8,797 nt of DNA from Granulicella sp. Lineage in GTDB: Bacteria > Acidobacteriota > Terriglobia > Terriglobales > Acidobacteriaceae. The position numbers and the translations under genes were made by a program. Below are positions 1 to 5,806 of the stretch, piece by piece; within the stretch, counting starts at the first letter, position 1, and each line of letters begins with the position of its first letter. Location: contig PKWK01000010.1 in the NCBI GenBank assembly GCA_003133205.1, positions 1-8,797 of the forward strand. The letters run 5' to 3'. The notes below the pieces were generated by a model that searched no databases, was not told where the DNA came from, and worked only from the letters and a program-made list of their open reading frames with translations.

Positions 1-800
1 CCGATGCGCAGATTCTGCAGCAATGCAAGATGTACATTGCGGCGCTGCGGATTGCGGATGAGTTTGGGTGCGATGCGATTGGGATTCAGTATCAGCAGGG
101 GTTGAAGGATCTGGCTCCGGCTTCGGACCTGGTGGAGGGACTGCTGAACAATGCGGACCGGCCTCCGGCGTTCGATGCGGCGGGGAAAGAACTATACGCG
201 GGCAAACCGCTGCCGCATTTCAACGAGGTGGACGAGTGCGCCGGGCTGGATGCGGTTGTGACGAATCGGCTGCTAACGGCGATGCATCTGGATCCGGCGA
301 CGACGCTGCACGATGTGCGCTGGGGCGAGCACTACAAGGGCGATGGCGTGGATGACTTTGTGTGGGTCTTCCAGATCTCGGGCGCGGTGCCTGCGTCGCA
401 TATCACGGGTGGATATAAGGGTGCGAGGAGCGAGCGGCAGCCTCCAATGTACTTCCGGCTGGGCGGCGGGACGCTGAAGGGCATCTGCAAGCCCGGCGAT
501 GTGGTGTGGAGCCGGATCTTTACCGAAAGCGGCAAGCTGCACGTGGATATGGGACGCGCGACGGCGATTGCGCTACCACCGGAAGAGACCGAGCGGAGGC
601 TGAAGTCGGTGACTCCGCAGTGGCCGATTATGCATGTGCTGCTACATGGGATTTCGCGCGACCAGTTCATGGCACGGCATCATGCGAACCATGTGAATGT
701 GGCGTATGCGGATTCGGTGGAGGGTGCGGATAAGGTGCTGGCGGCGAAGGCTGCGATGATGGCGGAGTTGGGGATTGAGGTACATCTGTGCTGGAAGTGA
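1..800 (+). CDS. L-fucose/L-arabinose isomerase-family protein, C-terminal part (5' end outside window)
   Basis: The reading frame is open from base 3 to the TGA at 798-800, so the ATG at 30 is internal and the true start lies upstream. The visible 266 residues resemble the C-terminal half of L-fucose isomerase-like proteins, cytoplasmic metal-dependent aldose-ketose isomerases. Family-like stretches are GIQYQQGLKDLAPASDLVEG, the acidic NEVDECAGLDAV segment (a likely source of metal ligands), HITGGYKGARSERQPPMYFR, and the histidine-rich SRDQFMARHHANHVNVAY near the end, followed by a terminal LGIEVHLC. There is no signal peptide in the visible part. It sits 142 bp upstream of a run of secreted GH29-type genes, which fits a role in processing released L-fucose or a related sugar. 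The family is recognised by eye; the exact substrate (fucose, arabinose or another sugar) cannot be decided from this fragment. Confidence 0.72.
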   Translation, partial: DAQILQQCKMYIAALRIADEFGCDAIGIQYQQGLKDLAPASDLVEGLLNNADRPPAFDAAGKELYAGKPLPHFNEVDECAGLDAVVTNRLLTAMHLDPATTLHDVRWGEHYKGDGVDDFVWVFQISGAVPASHITGGYKGARSERQPPMYFRLGGGTLKGICKPGDVVWSRIFTESGKLHVDMGRATAIALPPEETERRLKSVTPQWPIMHVLLHGISRDQFMARHHANHVNVAYADSVEGADKVLAAKAAMMAELGIEVHLCWK

Positions 801-942
801 AGAACGCGCTTCGGTTACTGACGAACTGCACCACCAATCAACACCGATTGAACCGCTCAATTCATGGAAGTTGTGCATCAGTGAACGCTATCTTTTGCTT
901 ACGGCCTATTCGTAACTGCCTTATCCACCCGAGGAAATCGCT
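801..942. other. Intergenic gap between the isomerase and the GH29 chimera
   Basis: This 142-bp gap holds no recognisable gene, no clear hairpin terminator and no convincing sigma-70 promoter. It is visibly more AT-rich than the flanking coding DNA. The only clear signal is the ribosome binding site at its 3' end. A promoter for the downstream genes could lie here, but I cannot place one. Confidence 0.5.
931..935 (+). promoter_or_regulatory. Ribosome binding site of the GH29 chimera
   Basis: GAGGA lies 7 bases before the ATG at 943. It supports that start and shows that the degenerate GH29 reading frame below still has intact translation-initiation signals. Confidence 0.7.
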
Positions 943-1440
943 ATGAAAATAGCTCATTGTCTCATCGTTCTTGCTTTTCTCCTCACTGTCTGCACGTTTA
1001 GCTATGCGGAGTTGGAAGGCAGCATGCCCGATGCTCGGCTTCTTCTTCATCCTCTTCCGCCCATTCAGGACACAGAGACGGCGGCGCAGCGAGACGCGCG
1101 TATGGCCTGGTGGCGCGAAGCGCGCTTCGGCCCTTTCATTCATTGGGGCCTCTACTTCATCCCCGCCGGCACCTGGGACTCGAAGCAGATTCCCGGCATC
1201 GGCGAGTGGATCATGAACAACGCCTCCATTCATGCACAAGCCTCCGAAGCTGACCCGGACCTCATGCTCAAACTCAAAGACGCCCTGAGCCGCAAGATGG
1301 TTCCGCTGATTGACGTCGAGGTCTATCAAGACGGAACCATTTCACCACAGACGCTGCAACTGTTCCAGGCCACTCGCGCGGAGATCAGACCTGCGAAACC
1401 CTCCTCCCAATTAGAAACCGGCGAAGGCTTGTCTCTCTGA
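943..1440 (+). pseudogene. Internally deleted, chimeric GH29 (alpha-L-fucosidase family) gene remnant
   Basis: The 165-residue product starts with a signal peptide (hydrophobic residues 6-19, cleavage probably after SYA at 22). Residues about 50-96 are a good canonical GH29 N-terminus: the AAQRDARMAWWREARFG stretch, the FIHWG motif (H67, a sugar-binding His in this family) and IPGIGEWIMNN. Canonical enzymes would continue into the catalytic barrel with the HHDGF motif and the nucleophile Asp, but here about 250-300 residues are missing. After a junction near residues 97-108 (about 1231-1266) the sequence becomes a GH29-like C-terminus (VYQDGTISPQTLQLFQATRAEIR) matching the tails of the proteins at 1509 and 3658. 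The product cannot hydrolyse fucosides. The frame has no internal stop and keeps its RBS and signal peptide, so a small secreted product may still be made. An assembly artefact is the main alternative. Confidence 0.7.
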
Positions 1441-1495
1441 GGCCGCCCAAGGCTTGATCGGATTCGGTCTTGACAAACTCAACGCTCGCAAAATT

Positions 1496-1501
1496 AAGAG
1501 G
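1496..1501 (+). promoter_or_regulatory. Ribosome binding site deciding the GTG start at 1509
   Basis: AAGAGG at 1496-1501 lies 7 bases before GTG at 1509. The longer frame from TTG at 1470 has no such signal and would put 13 polar residues in front of the signal peptide, so GTG 1509 is preferred. Confidence 0.65.
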
Positions 1502-1508
1502 ACACTCG

Positions 1509-3368
1509 GTGAAGCACCTAATTACAGCTTTTGTTCTCATGATCATCGGACTCTGCAACACTGCGGCGCAGACGATGAACGCTAAGGCTACCATCGACAA
1601 GTTGGCGCGCGAGGCGGGCTCGCGGCATGAAGGAGTCAAGCGCGTTGCCATTCCTCCCTCGGAAGATTCAGCCACCGTAGAAGACTGGCTGACGCGGAAT
1701 CGCGATTCGATCGAAGGAACGCGCGGAGGACCGTTCGATCCAACCCTGCAGTACGTTACCACCTTTTCCAACGACCGAATCTATTTGCATGTACTGGATT
1801 GGAAGGGAAAGAACAATATTGCCTTGCCTGCCGTCATCGATCGACCGGTACAAAAGGCCTGGCTTCTGGATGGGGGGGCGTCGGTTCGCGTGGATCAGTC
1901 CCCGTGGGGGATGACCATTGTTGTGCCGGAAGAGCAACGGCCGAGAGTCATAGATACCGTCGTAGTCCTGAAAATGCCTGGCAACATCGACGAGCTGAGG
2001 GAACCGCGCACGATAACGTCTATCCCATCCATGCCAATTCTTCTATTGGGAGACAGCGCCAAATTAAATGGCAGCGGCATCCATTACAACCCGGGGCCAG
2101 ACTGGATCGAGGGATGGACAAGTACGTCAAATCTAATTACCTGGAAGGTGCGGACGCCAGCCGCGGGAAGGTACGACCTCGCGATGACATATTCCTGCGC
2201 TCCAGGCTGCGCAGGCGCCAGGATTCAAATCACCGCAAATAAGAACAAGATCATCATCACCACGCAGGAAACCCATGGCGTTTGGCGGGGATGGAACGCA
2301 TTTGAGAAGATCCCCATTCGTGGAGGGCTGTTTCTACCAGCGGGTGTGAATGAAATTCGAGTCCGTGCGCTTCAAAAGGGCAGTACCGACGAAATTATTC
2401 GTTTGAATAGCCTTTCACTGTCTTCGCCTCAAGCGAAGCGATCGACACAACTGGCAAATGATCGAGCACGCGCAATCCGCGCCGATGCGAGCTGGTTCCG
2501 TGCCGCGAAGTATGGGTTAATGGTGCATTGGCTGCCAGGCACCATGCCGCAGTCGGGCCCAAAAAAGAAATTCTGTGATGCCGTCCACGATTTCGATGTG
2601 GAGCGCTTTGCGGAAATGGTTAAGACGACAGGTGCTGGTTACCTGATCTTTACGGTGGCGCAATTGCAGTATTTTGCCGCGCCATTTCAAGCGGTCGATG
2701 CAGTGTTGCCCGGCCGGACATGCAAAGATCGCGACCTGTTCGATGATCTCGCGAGCGCCCTCGCAAGCCGTAACATAAGGCTGATCCTTTACTATCATCA
2801 TGGCGTCGGCGATGCCGAATGGGTGCGGGCAGCCGGCTTCCTGCAACCTGATAAGTCCGAATTCTTCCGCCATGAAACGGCCATTCTTTCGGAAGCCGGT
2901 CGTCGCTACGGAAACAAGCTCGCCGGATGGTGGTTTGACGACCGTTATCCGTTTCAACCCTTCGAACAACTCGATAAGGCAGCCAAAGAGGGCAATCCTG
3001 CCCGTATCGTCGCGTTCAATAGCTGGATTCTTCCGAAGTCCACACAGTTCCAGGACTATTGGGCTGGAGAAGCAGGCGGCGACCTGCCCTCTCTTCCGGT
3101 GAGCGGGTATTTCGACGGCGACGGGCCCGCAAGCGGATTGCAACCACATTTCTTGATCTTCCTGGATGATTCATGGGTGCATGGAACTCAGGACACAAAG
3201 ATTGCGCCGCCGCGGTTGAACGATTCTCAGCTCATCAACTTTATCAGCGAATGCAATGGAAAGGGTGCTTCGGTAACCATGAACATCGGCGTCTATCAGG
3301 ATGGTTCTGCTTCGCCCGCGACGCTCGACCAGCTTGCTGCTGTGAGAAAGAGTATCCGCAGCTTCTAG
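1509..3368 (+). CDS. Secreted multidomain GH29-like protein with a relocated GH29 C-terminal beta-domain
   Basis: The product is 619 residues from GTG. It has a signal peptide (VKHLITAFVLMIIGL, cleavage probably after TAA at 20). Residues about 56-157 (VEDWLTRNRDSIEGTRGGPF through IYLHVLDW to IDTVVVLKM) resemble the C-terminal beta-domain that normally follows the GH29 barrel. Residues about 177-307 are a beta-sandwich or carbohydrate-binding-like domain (ITWKVRTPAAGRYDLAMTYS). Residues about 322-619 are a GH29-like catalytic domain: YGLMVHWLPG (H340), FDVERFAEMVKTTGAGYLIF, and GWWFDD with D477 or D478 at the expected nucleophile place. E521 in DYWAGE is conserved with the neighbour and is an acid/base candidate (inference). 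The canonical HHDGF motif is replaced by AQLQYFAAP, so the substrate is uncertain. Domain order is unusual: a C-terminal domain sits at the N-terminus. Likely periplasmic or extracellular. The 3658 product shares the last two domains. Confidence 0.75.
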   Translation: MKHLITAFVLMIIGLCNTAAQTMNAKATIDKLAREAGSRHEGVKRVAIPPSEDSATVEDWLTRNRDSIEGTRGGPFDPTLQYVTTFSNDRIYLHVLDWKGKNNIALPAVIDRPVQKAWLLDGGASVRVDQSPWGMTIVVPEEQRPRVIDTVVVLKMPGNIDELREPRTITSIPSMPILLLGDSAKLNGSGIHYNPGPDWIEGWTSTSNLITWKVRTPAAGRYDLAMTYSCAPGCAGARIQITANKNKIIITTQETHGVWRGWNAFEKIPIRGGLFLPAGVNEIRVRALQKGSTDEIIRLNSLSLSSPQAKRSTQLANDRARAIRADASWFRAAKYGLMVHWLPGTMPQSGPKKKFCDAVHDFDVERFAEMVKTTGAGYLIFTVAQLQYFAAPFQAVDAVLPGRTCKDRDLFDDLASALASRNIRLILYYHHGVGDAEWVRAAGFLQPDKSEFFRHETAILSEAGRRYGNKLAGWWFDDRYPFQPFEQLDKAAKEGNPARIVAFNSWILPKSTQFQDYWAGEAGGDLPSLPVSGYFDGDGPASGLQPHFLIFLDDSWVHGTQDTKIAPPRLNDSQLINFISECNGKGASVTMNIGVYQDGSASPATLDQLAAVRKSIRSF

Positions 3369-3492
3369 ATCTCTGACGAGTAAATTCGTGTGTTGAGGTG
3401 ATGTTATACCCAGGTCTCAGAATCGAGACTTGGGCACCCTTCCTCGAACAGTATCGAGCGGTCAGAAAAATCTGGGAGCTTGTGGATGTCGA
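3369..3492. other. Unassigned intergenic sequence downstream of the first GH29-like gene
   Basis: No gene, hairpin or repeat is recognised here. A short + strand frame (ATG at 3398 or 3401, stop at 3661) runs through it but has no properly spaced ribosome binding site, no recognisable motif, and overlaps the antisense PDZ remnant beyond it, so I do not call it as a gene. Confidence 0.4.
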
Positions 3493-3640
3493 TCATAGAA
3501 GGGGCGGGAAAGCACTATGGATCTGCTGCCGAAAGCGCAGAATTGAGATGCTTGCGCGCGCACCACGGTCGGCCTCGCGCGTATATCGAAGGAGATCCTT
3601 GGGTATCTTTTACCGGCTTATTGTTGAAGCCGAGGATGGA
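3493..3640 (-). pseudogene. Antisense, frameshifted PDZ-domain remnant
   Basis: Read on the minus strand from 3640, this stretch encodes ILGFNNKPVKDTQ, then after one extra base (near 3600) DLLRYTREADRGARASISIL and RFRQQ, ending at a TGA at 3493-3495. The intact PDZ domain at the end of the beta-helix protein reads ILAFNNKPVKDTQDLIRYTQ and ends ASTTILRYQQ. By hand count the two are roughly 70% identical in DNA over about 108 bases with the single 1-base insertion (3523-3636 against 8156-8263 in opposite orientation). The fragment starts in the middle of the PDZ fold, with its 5' part missing exactly where the duplicated GH29-like segment begins at 3641. It is therefore a truncated, frameshifted relic of another PDZ-ended protein, not a functional gene. 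The homology is seen directly; how it arose is inference. Confidence 0.75.
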
Positions 3641-4148
3641 GTAGACAGGAGAACCATATGACCAAACCGCAAGCTGGAATCCTATTCATCGCAGCGCTTC
3701 TCATCGGGGCGCACTCCCCCGCTTCCGCGCAGCAATCCGACGCCGAATCTCAGACCATTGCGCAGAGCGGCGCAAATCCCCTCCCGCTCGATCCCAACAC
3801 GGTGAATGCGTTGAAGGCCAATTTGGCCGCACGAAGCGTATCTACGACGGAAAGTGCGGCGAAAGGTATGTGGATTCAGAGCTGGAGCGATCCGCAGCAG
3901 ACATTCGCGTGGAAGGTTCAAGTCCCGCAGGCCGGCGAGTATTCCGTAGATGTGCTGGTAAGCGGCGCGCCAGGCAGCCAGATCGAGATCGCCGGTCCGC
4001 GAGACACGATCAAAGTCACCATTCCCGAGGGCAACGATCATTGGGGGAACAACTGGAACAAGATTTCCGTTCCCGGCTGGCTAAAATTGCCACAGGGAAC
4101 CTCCACCGTTACGGTCCGCAGCCCAAACCCGGCCGGGATCGCCACCAA
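3641..4148 (+). repeat. Duplicated segment, copy 1 (RBS plus 5' part of GH29-like gene)
   Basis: This segment matches 8290-8797 without gaps at a constant offset of 4649 bases. By hand I count about 54 mismatches in 508 bases (about 89% identity). The match starts sharply at GTAGACAGGAGAACC; upstream sequences are unrelated (antisense PDZ relic here, end of the sense PDZ gene at copy 2). The 3' limit is unknown because the window ends. Most mismatches (about 38) fall in the first 225 bases covering the signal peptide and linker. Confidence 0.92.
3647..3651 (+). promoter_or_regulatory. Ribosome binding site of the GH29-like gene at 3658
   Basis: AGGAG lies 6 bases before ATG 3658. The same motif and spacing are kept in the duplicate at 8296-8300, which supports both starts. 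Confidence 0.8.
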
Positions 4149-5160
4149 CAAGAATCACTACAAGGGCATGGCGCTGATGTCGCTGGAGCTGATTGCGGGC
4201 AGCCAAAAAAAGGCCATCGAAAAGCGGATTCGAGACTCCCATTCCAGCGCCAAATGGCTCGGCGATGCGCAATACGGCCTGATGTTTCAATGGGGCCAGT
4301 GGGGTTACCCGGAACACGGCGAACGCAAGCCCTGGCCGAAGATGATCGATGACTTCGACGTAGAGAAGTTCGCTGATATGGTACAAAGCACGGGCGCGGG
4401 CTACGTGATCTGGTCGACCGTGTGGCGCTCGTACTATTTTCCGGCACCGATCCAGTCCATCGAGCAGATTATGCCGGGACACACCTCGAAGCGCGACCTG
4501 ATTGGTGATCTGGCCGATGCGTTACATCGGCGCGGCATTAAACTGGTCCTCTACTACAACGGCTCCGCACTTACCAACTTCCGCGGGGCTGACCCTAACG
4601 AAGTCGGAACCGACGCCCAGTTTCGGAAGAACTGGATCGCCATCGTCACCGAGATCGGGGAGCGATATGGCAACCGCGTCGCCGGATGGTTCATCGACGA
4701 GGGATGGTACCCCTCGCCGTTTGAGGAAGAGAACAGGGCGCTCAAAGCCGGCTATCCCGGCCGATTTGTCTCCTTTAATGACTGGGTCCGTCCACGGACG
4801 ACGGATTTCGAAGATGTCGAGTTCGGCGAGGGCTTGAACGGTCTCAATGATGGCGCCGGAACACTCTTCCCGGACGGGCCGCCGGCCGGCGGCAACGGCA
4901 TCTATGTTGAGGGCCCCCACAAAGGCTTGCAGGCTCACGGCATGTTCATACTGGACGGCCCCGATTGGGGCATTTGGCAACCAGACACTAAGATTGCTAA
5001 GCCGATGTTCACCTCCGAACAAATTGTGAACATGGCGAAGGGTGCTAAAGCCCATCACGTGGCGCTTAGTTTCAATCTCCTCATGTACGAGGACGGTACC
5101 GTGTCCCCAGCTTCCCTTGACGCCGTTAAGCTATTCGGAAAGACAATACGTGGAGACTAA
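3658..5160 (+). CDS. Secreted GH29-like glycoside hydrolase family protein (copy 1)
   Basis: The product is 500 residues with a clear signal peptide (ILFIAALLIGAHSPASA, cleavage probably after A24). Residues about 45-180 form a beta-sandwich, carbohydrate-binding-like domain (WKVQVPQAGEYSVDVLVSG, then LPQGTSTVTVRSP). Residues about 190-497 are a GH29-like barrel: YGLMFQWGQWG at 206-216, FDVEKFADMVQSTGAGYVIW, DLIGDLADALHRRGIKLVLY, and GWFIDEGW with D347 at the expected nucleophile place; E391 in EFGEG is a candidate acid/base. Two canonical fucosidase features are changed: the FIHWG His is Gln (Q211), and HHDGF is replaced by VWRSYYFPAP. Related non-canonical GH29 homologues are usually annotated as alpha-L-fucosidase, but activity here is uncertain. 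The protein should act outside the cytoplasm. It lacks the extra N-terminal GH29 beta-domain of the 1509 product, and its gene is duplicated at 8307. Family confident; substrate not. Confidence 0.8.
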   Translation: MTKPQAGILFIAALLIGAHSPASAQQSDAESQTIAQSGANPLPLDPNTVNALKANLAARSVSTTESAAKGMWIQSWSDPQQTFAWKVQVPQAGEYSVDVLVSGAPGSQIEIAGPRDTIKVTIPEGNDHWGNNWNKISVPGWLKLPQGTSTVTVRSPNPAGIATNKNHYKGMALMSLELIAGSQKKAIEKRIRDSHSSAKWLGDAQYGLMFQWGQWGYPEHGERKPWPKMIDDFDVEKFADMVQSTGAGYVIWSTVWRSYYFPAPIQSIEQIMPGHTSKRDLIGDLADALHRRGIKLVLYYNGSALTNFRGADPNEVGTDAQFRKNWIAIVTEIGERYGNRVAGWFIDEGWYPSPFEEENRALKAGYPGRFVSFNDWVRPRTTDFEDVEFGEGLNGLNDGAGTLFPDGPPAGGNGIYVEGPHKGLQAHGMFILDGPDWGIWQPDTKIAKPMFTSEQIVNMAKGAKAHHVALSFNLLMYEDGTVSPASLDAVKLFGKTIRGD

Positions 5161-5170
5161 CAGGGAAAAT

Positions 5171-5242
5171 ACGCCGAATAATGCATTTGGCCTCGGTCCC
5201 GCACAAAACAAGGAGCCGCGCGAAGTGCAGCTTGCTCTCGGC
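5171..5242 (+). pseudogene. Possible TonB-dependent receptor C-terminus remnant
   Basis: In the frame starting ACG at 5171 the DNA reads TPNNAFGLGPAQNKEPREVQ followed by LALG. Acidobacterial Oar-like TonB-dependent receptors commonly end in a strand of the type FG...PREVQLALKL-F. The match covers only about 24 residues, lacks the terminal aromatic-stop ending and runs on into unrelated sequence, so this is a tentative relic. If right, it means a TonB glycan receptor once stood next to these hydrolases. Chance similarity is a real alternative. Confidence 0.3.
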
Positions 5243-5464
5243 CGGCCGGATGATTCAGAGAGCTCCAAGTTCATTCGACGAAGACCCAGGGAAACATCGG
5301 TGTGCTGCACGAATTCGATCGTGTTCAGTTGGAGAACCTGAACCGTCGTGAATAATGAATTCGCAACAATCAGCGATGGGCAGAAAAGGGGTCATTGAAC
5401 TCATGGATAAGGGGCGCAGAGGCGGAAGCGATTTTGATGAAGACTGGAATGCACCTTGCATTAT
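5243..5464. other. Unassigned non-coding stretch in the graveyard region
   Basis: I find no gene here that I can support. A + strand open stretch from about 5254 to the TAA at 5344-5346 ends GNIGVLHEFDRVQLENLNRR; it looks protein-like but I cannot assign it and it has no start signal. A second short frame (ATG 5376 to TGA 5478) is also unassigned. No hairpin terminator or insertion-sequence end is visible. Confidence 0.35.
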
Positions 5465-5540
5465 AAGGAGAATCGTCTGAATGACAACAGGAGTCAGTAA
5501 CAAACCTCAACCCGAATGTCAGAGTCCGCGGTCGGCTTAA
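5465..5540 (+). pseudogene. Orphan gene start: strong RBS and a 19-codon reading frame
   Basis: AAGGAG at 5465-5470 lies 10 bases before ATG 5481, which opens MTTGVSNKPQPECQSPRSA and stops at TAA 5538-5540. From about 5503 this frame runs antisense through the tannase remnant, so only the first seven or eight codons can belong to the original gene. It looks like the 5' end of a gene cut off by the same junction that truncates the tannase fragment. It could also be chance. Confidence 0.3.
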
Positions 5541-5718
5541 TTGTGGCTGCAACTCTGCAGAAGGCTGGTAGATTTGCGATCGGCTTTCCGCCGGGGGGCG
5601 TAAATGTTCTGCCTGCTACAGCTTCTGCCTTCGTAATTGTCACTTGGTCTAATTGCAGCTTCATGAGGTCGTCGCAACTACTGGCGCGGACGAGCGACGC
5701 AAACACTAACAAGGTCAT
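5494..5718 (-). pseudogene. Truncated tannase/feruloyl esterase-family N-terminus
   Basis: On the minus strand, ATG at 5718 opens a short hydrophobic signal-like segment (MTLLVFASLVRAS) followed by CDDLMKLQLDQVTITKAEAV and FTPPGGKPIANLPAFCRVAA, then TADSDIRVEV. This closely resembles the mature N-terminus of secreted tannase/feruloyl esterase-family proteins, which hydrolyse ester-linked phenolic acids in plant material. Family members continue for several hundred residues with the catalytic Ser of an alpha/beta-hydrolase. Here homology stops after VEV (about 5503) and a stop follows two codons later at 5494-5496. A TTG at 5727 is an alternative start, and the frame is open even further upstream. 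The fragment has no catalytic residues and must be inactive. It lies head to head with the beta-helix gene, so its old promoter region overlaps that gene's 5' end. Confidence 0.75.
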
Positions 5719-5796
5719 TACTATCAAGGCATGAGCGCTGAATAGTGCGAGCGACGTGATGATGAAGCCGCGGCTGTCTATGTGCTCGTGTTACAT

Positions 5797-5803
5797 GGGA
5801 GGT
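5797..5803 (+). promoter_or_regulatory. Ribosome binding site deciding the ATG start at 5807
   Basis: GGGAGGT at 5797-5803 lies just before ATG 5807 (4 bases after GGAGG, slightly short). The upstream GTG/ATG/ATG cluster at 5756-5764 has no such signal, and starting at 5807 gives a compact Tat signal peptide with the RR pair at residues 11-12. Confidence 0.65.
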
Positions 5804-5806
5804 GCA

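Noticed and set aside
1470..1508. TTG start giving 13 extra residues on the 1509 gene
   Set aside because: There is no ribosome binding site before TTG, and AAGAGG is correctly spaced before GTG 1509, which starts directly at a signal peptide.
1385..1771. 128-codon minus-strand frame across the junction of the two GH29 chimeras
   Set aside because: The part ending VEFVKTESDQALGGLRE looked protein-like, but I could not tie it to a family, and most of the frame is antisense to the 1509 gene.
3369..3400. Rho-independent terminator after the 1509 gene
   Set aside because: No stable GC-rich stem followed by a T run is present.
3398..3661. 87-codon + strand frame overlapping the start of the GH29-like gene
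   Set aside because: It has no properly spaced ribosome binding site and no recognisable motif, and its second half is the complement of the PDZ relic, which explains why it is open.
4522..5058. 178-codon minus-strand frame inside the GH29-like gene at 3658
   Set aside because: It lies wholly antisense to a well-supported GH29-like domain and has no motif of its own.
5161..5480. Possible insertion sequence in the graveyard gap
   Set aside because: I saw no terminal inverted repeats, no target-site duplication and no transposase motif.
5756..5806. GTG/ATG starts upstream of 5807 on the beta-helix gene
   Set aside because: No ribosome binding site precedes them, while GGGAGGT precedes ATG 5807 and the shorter product has a normal Tat signal length.
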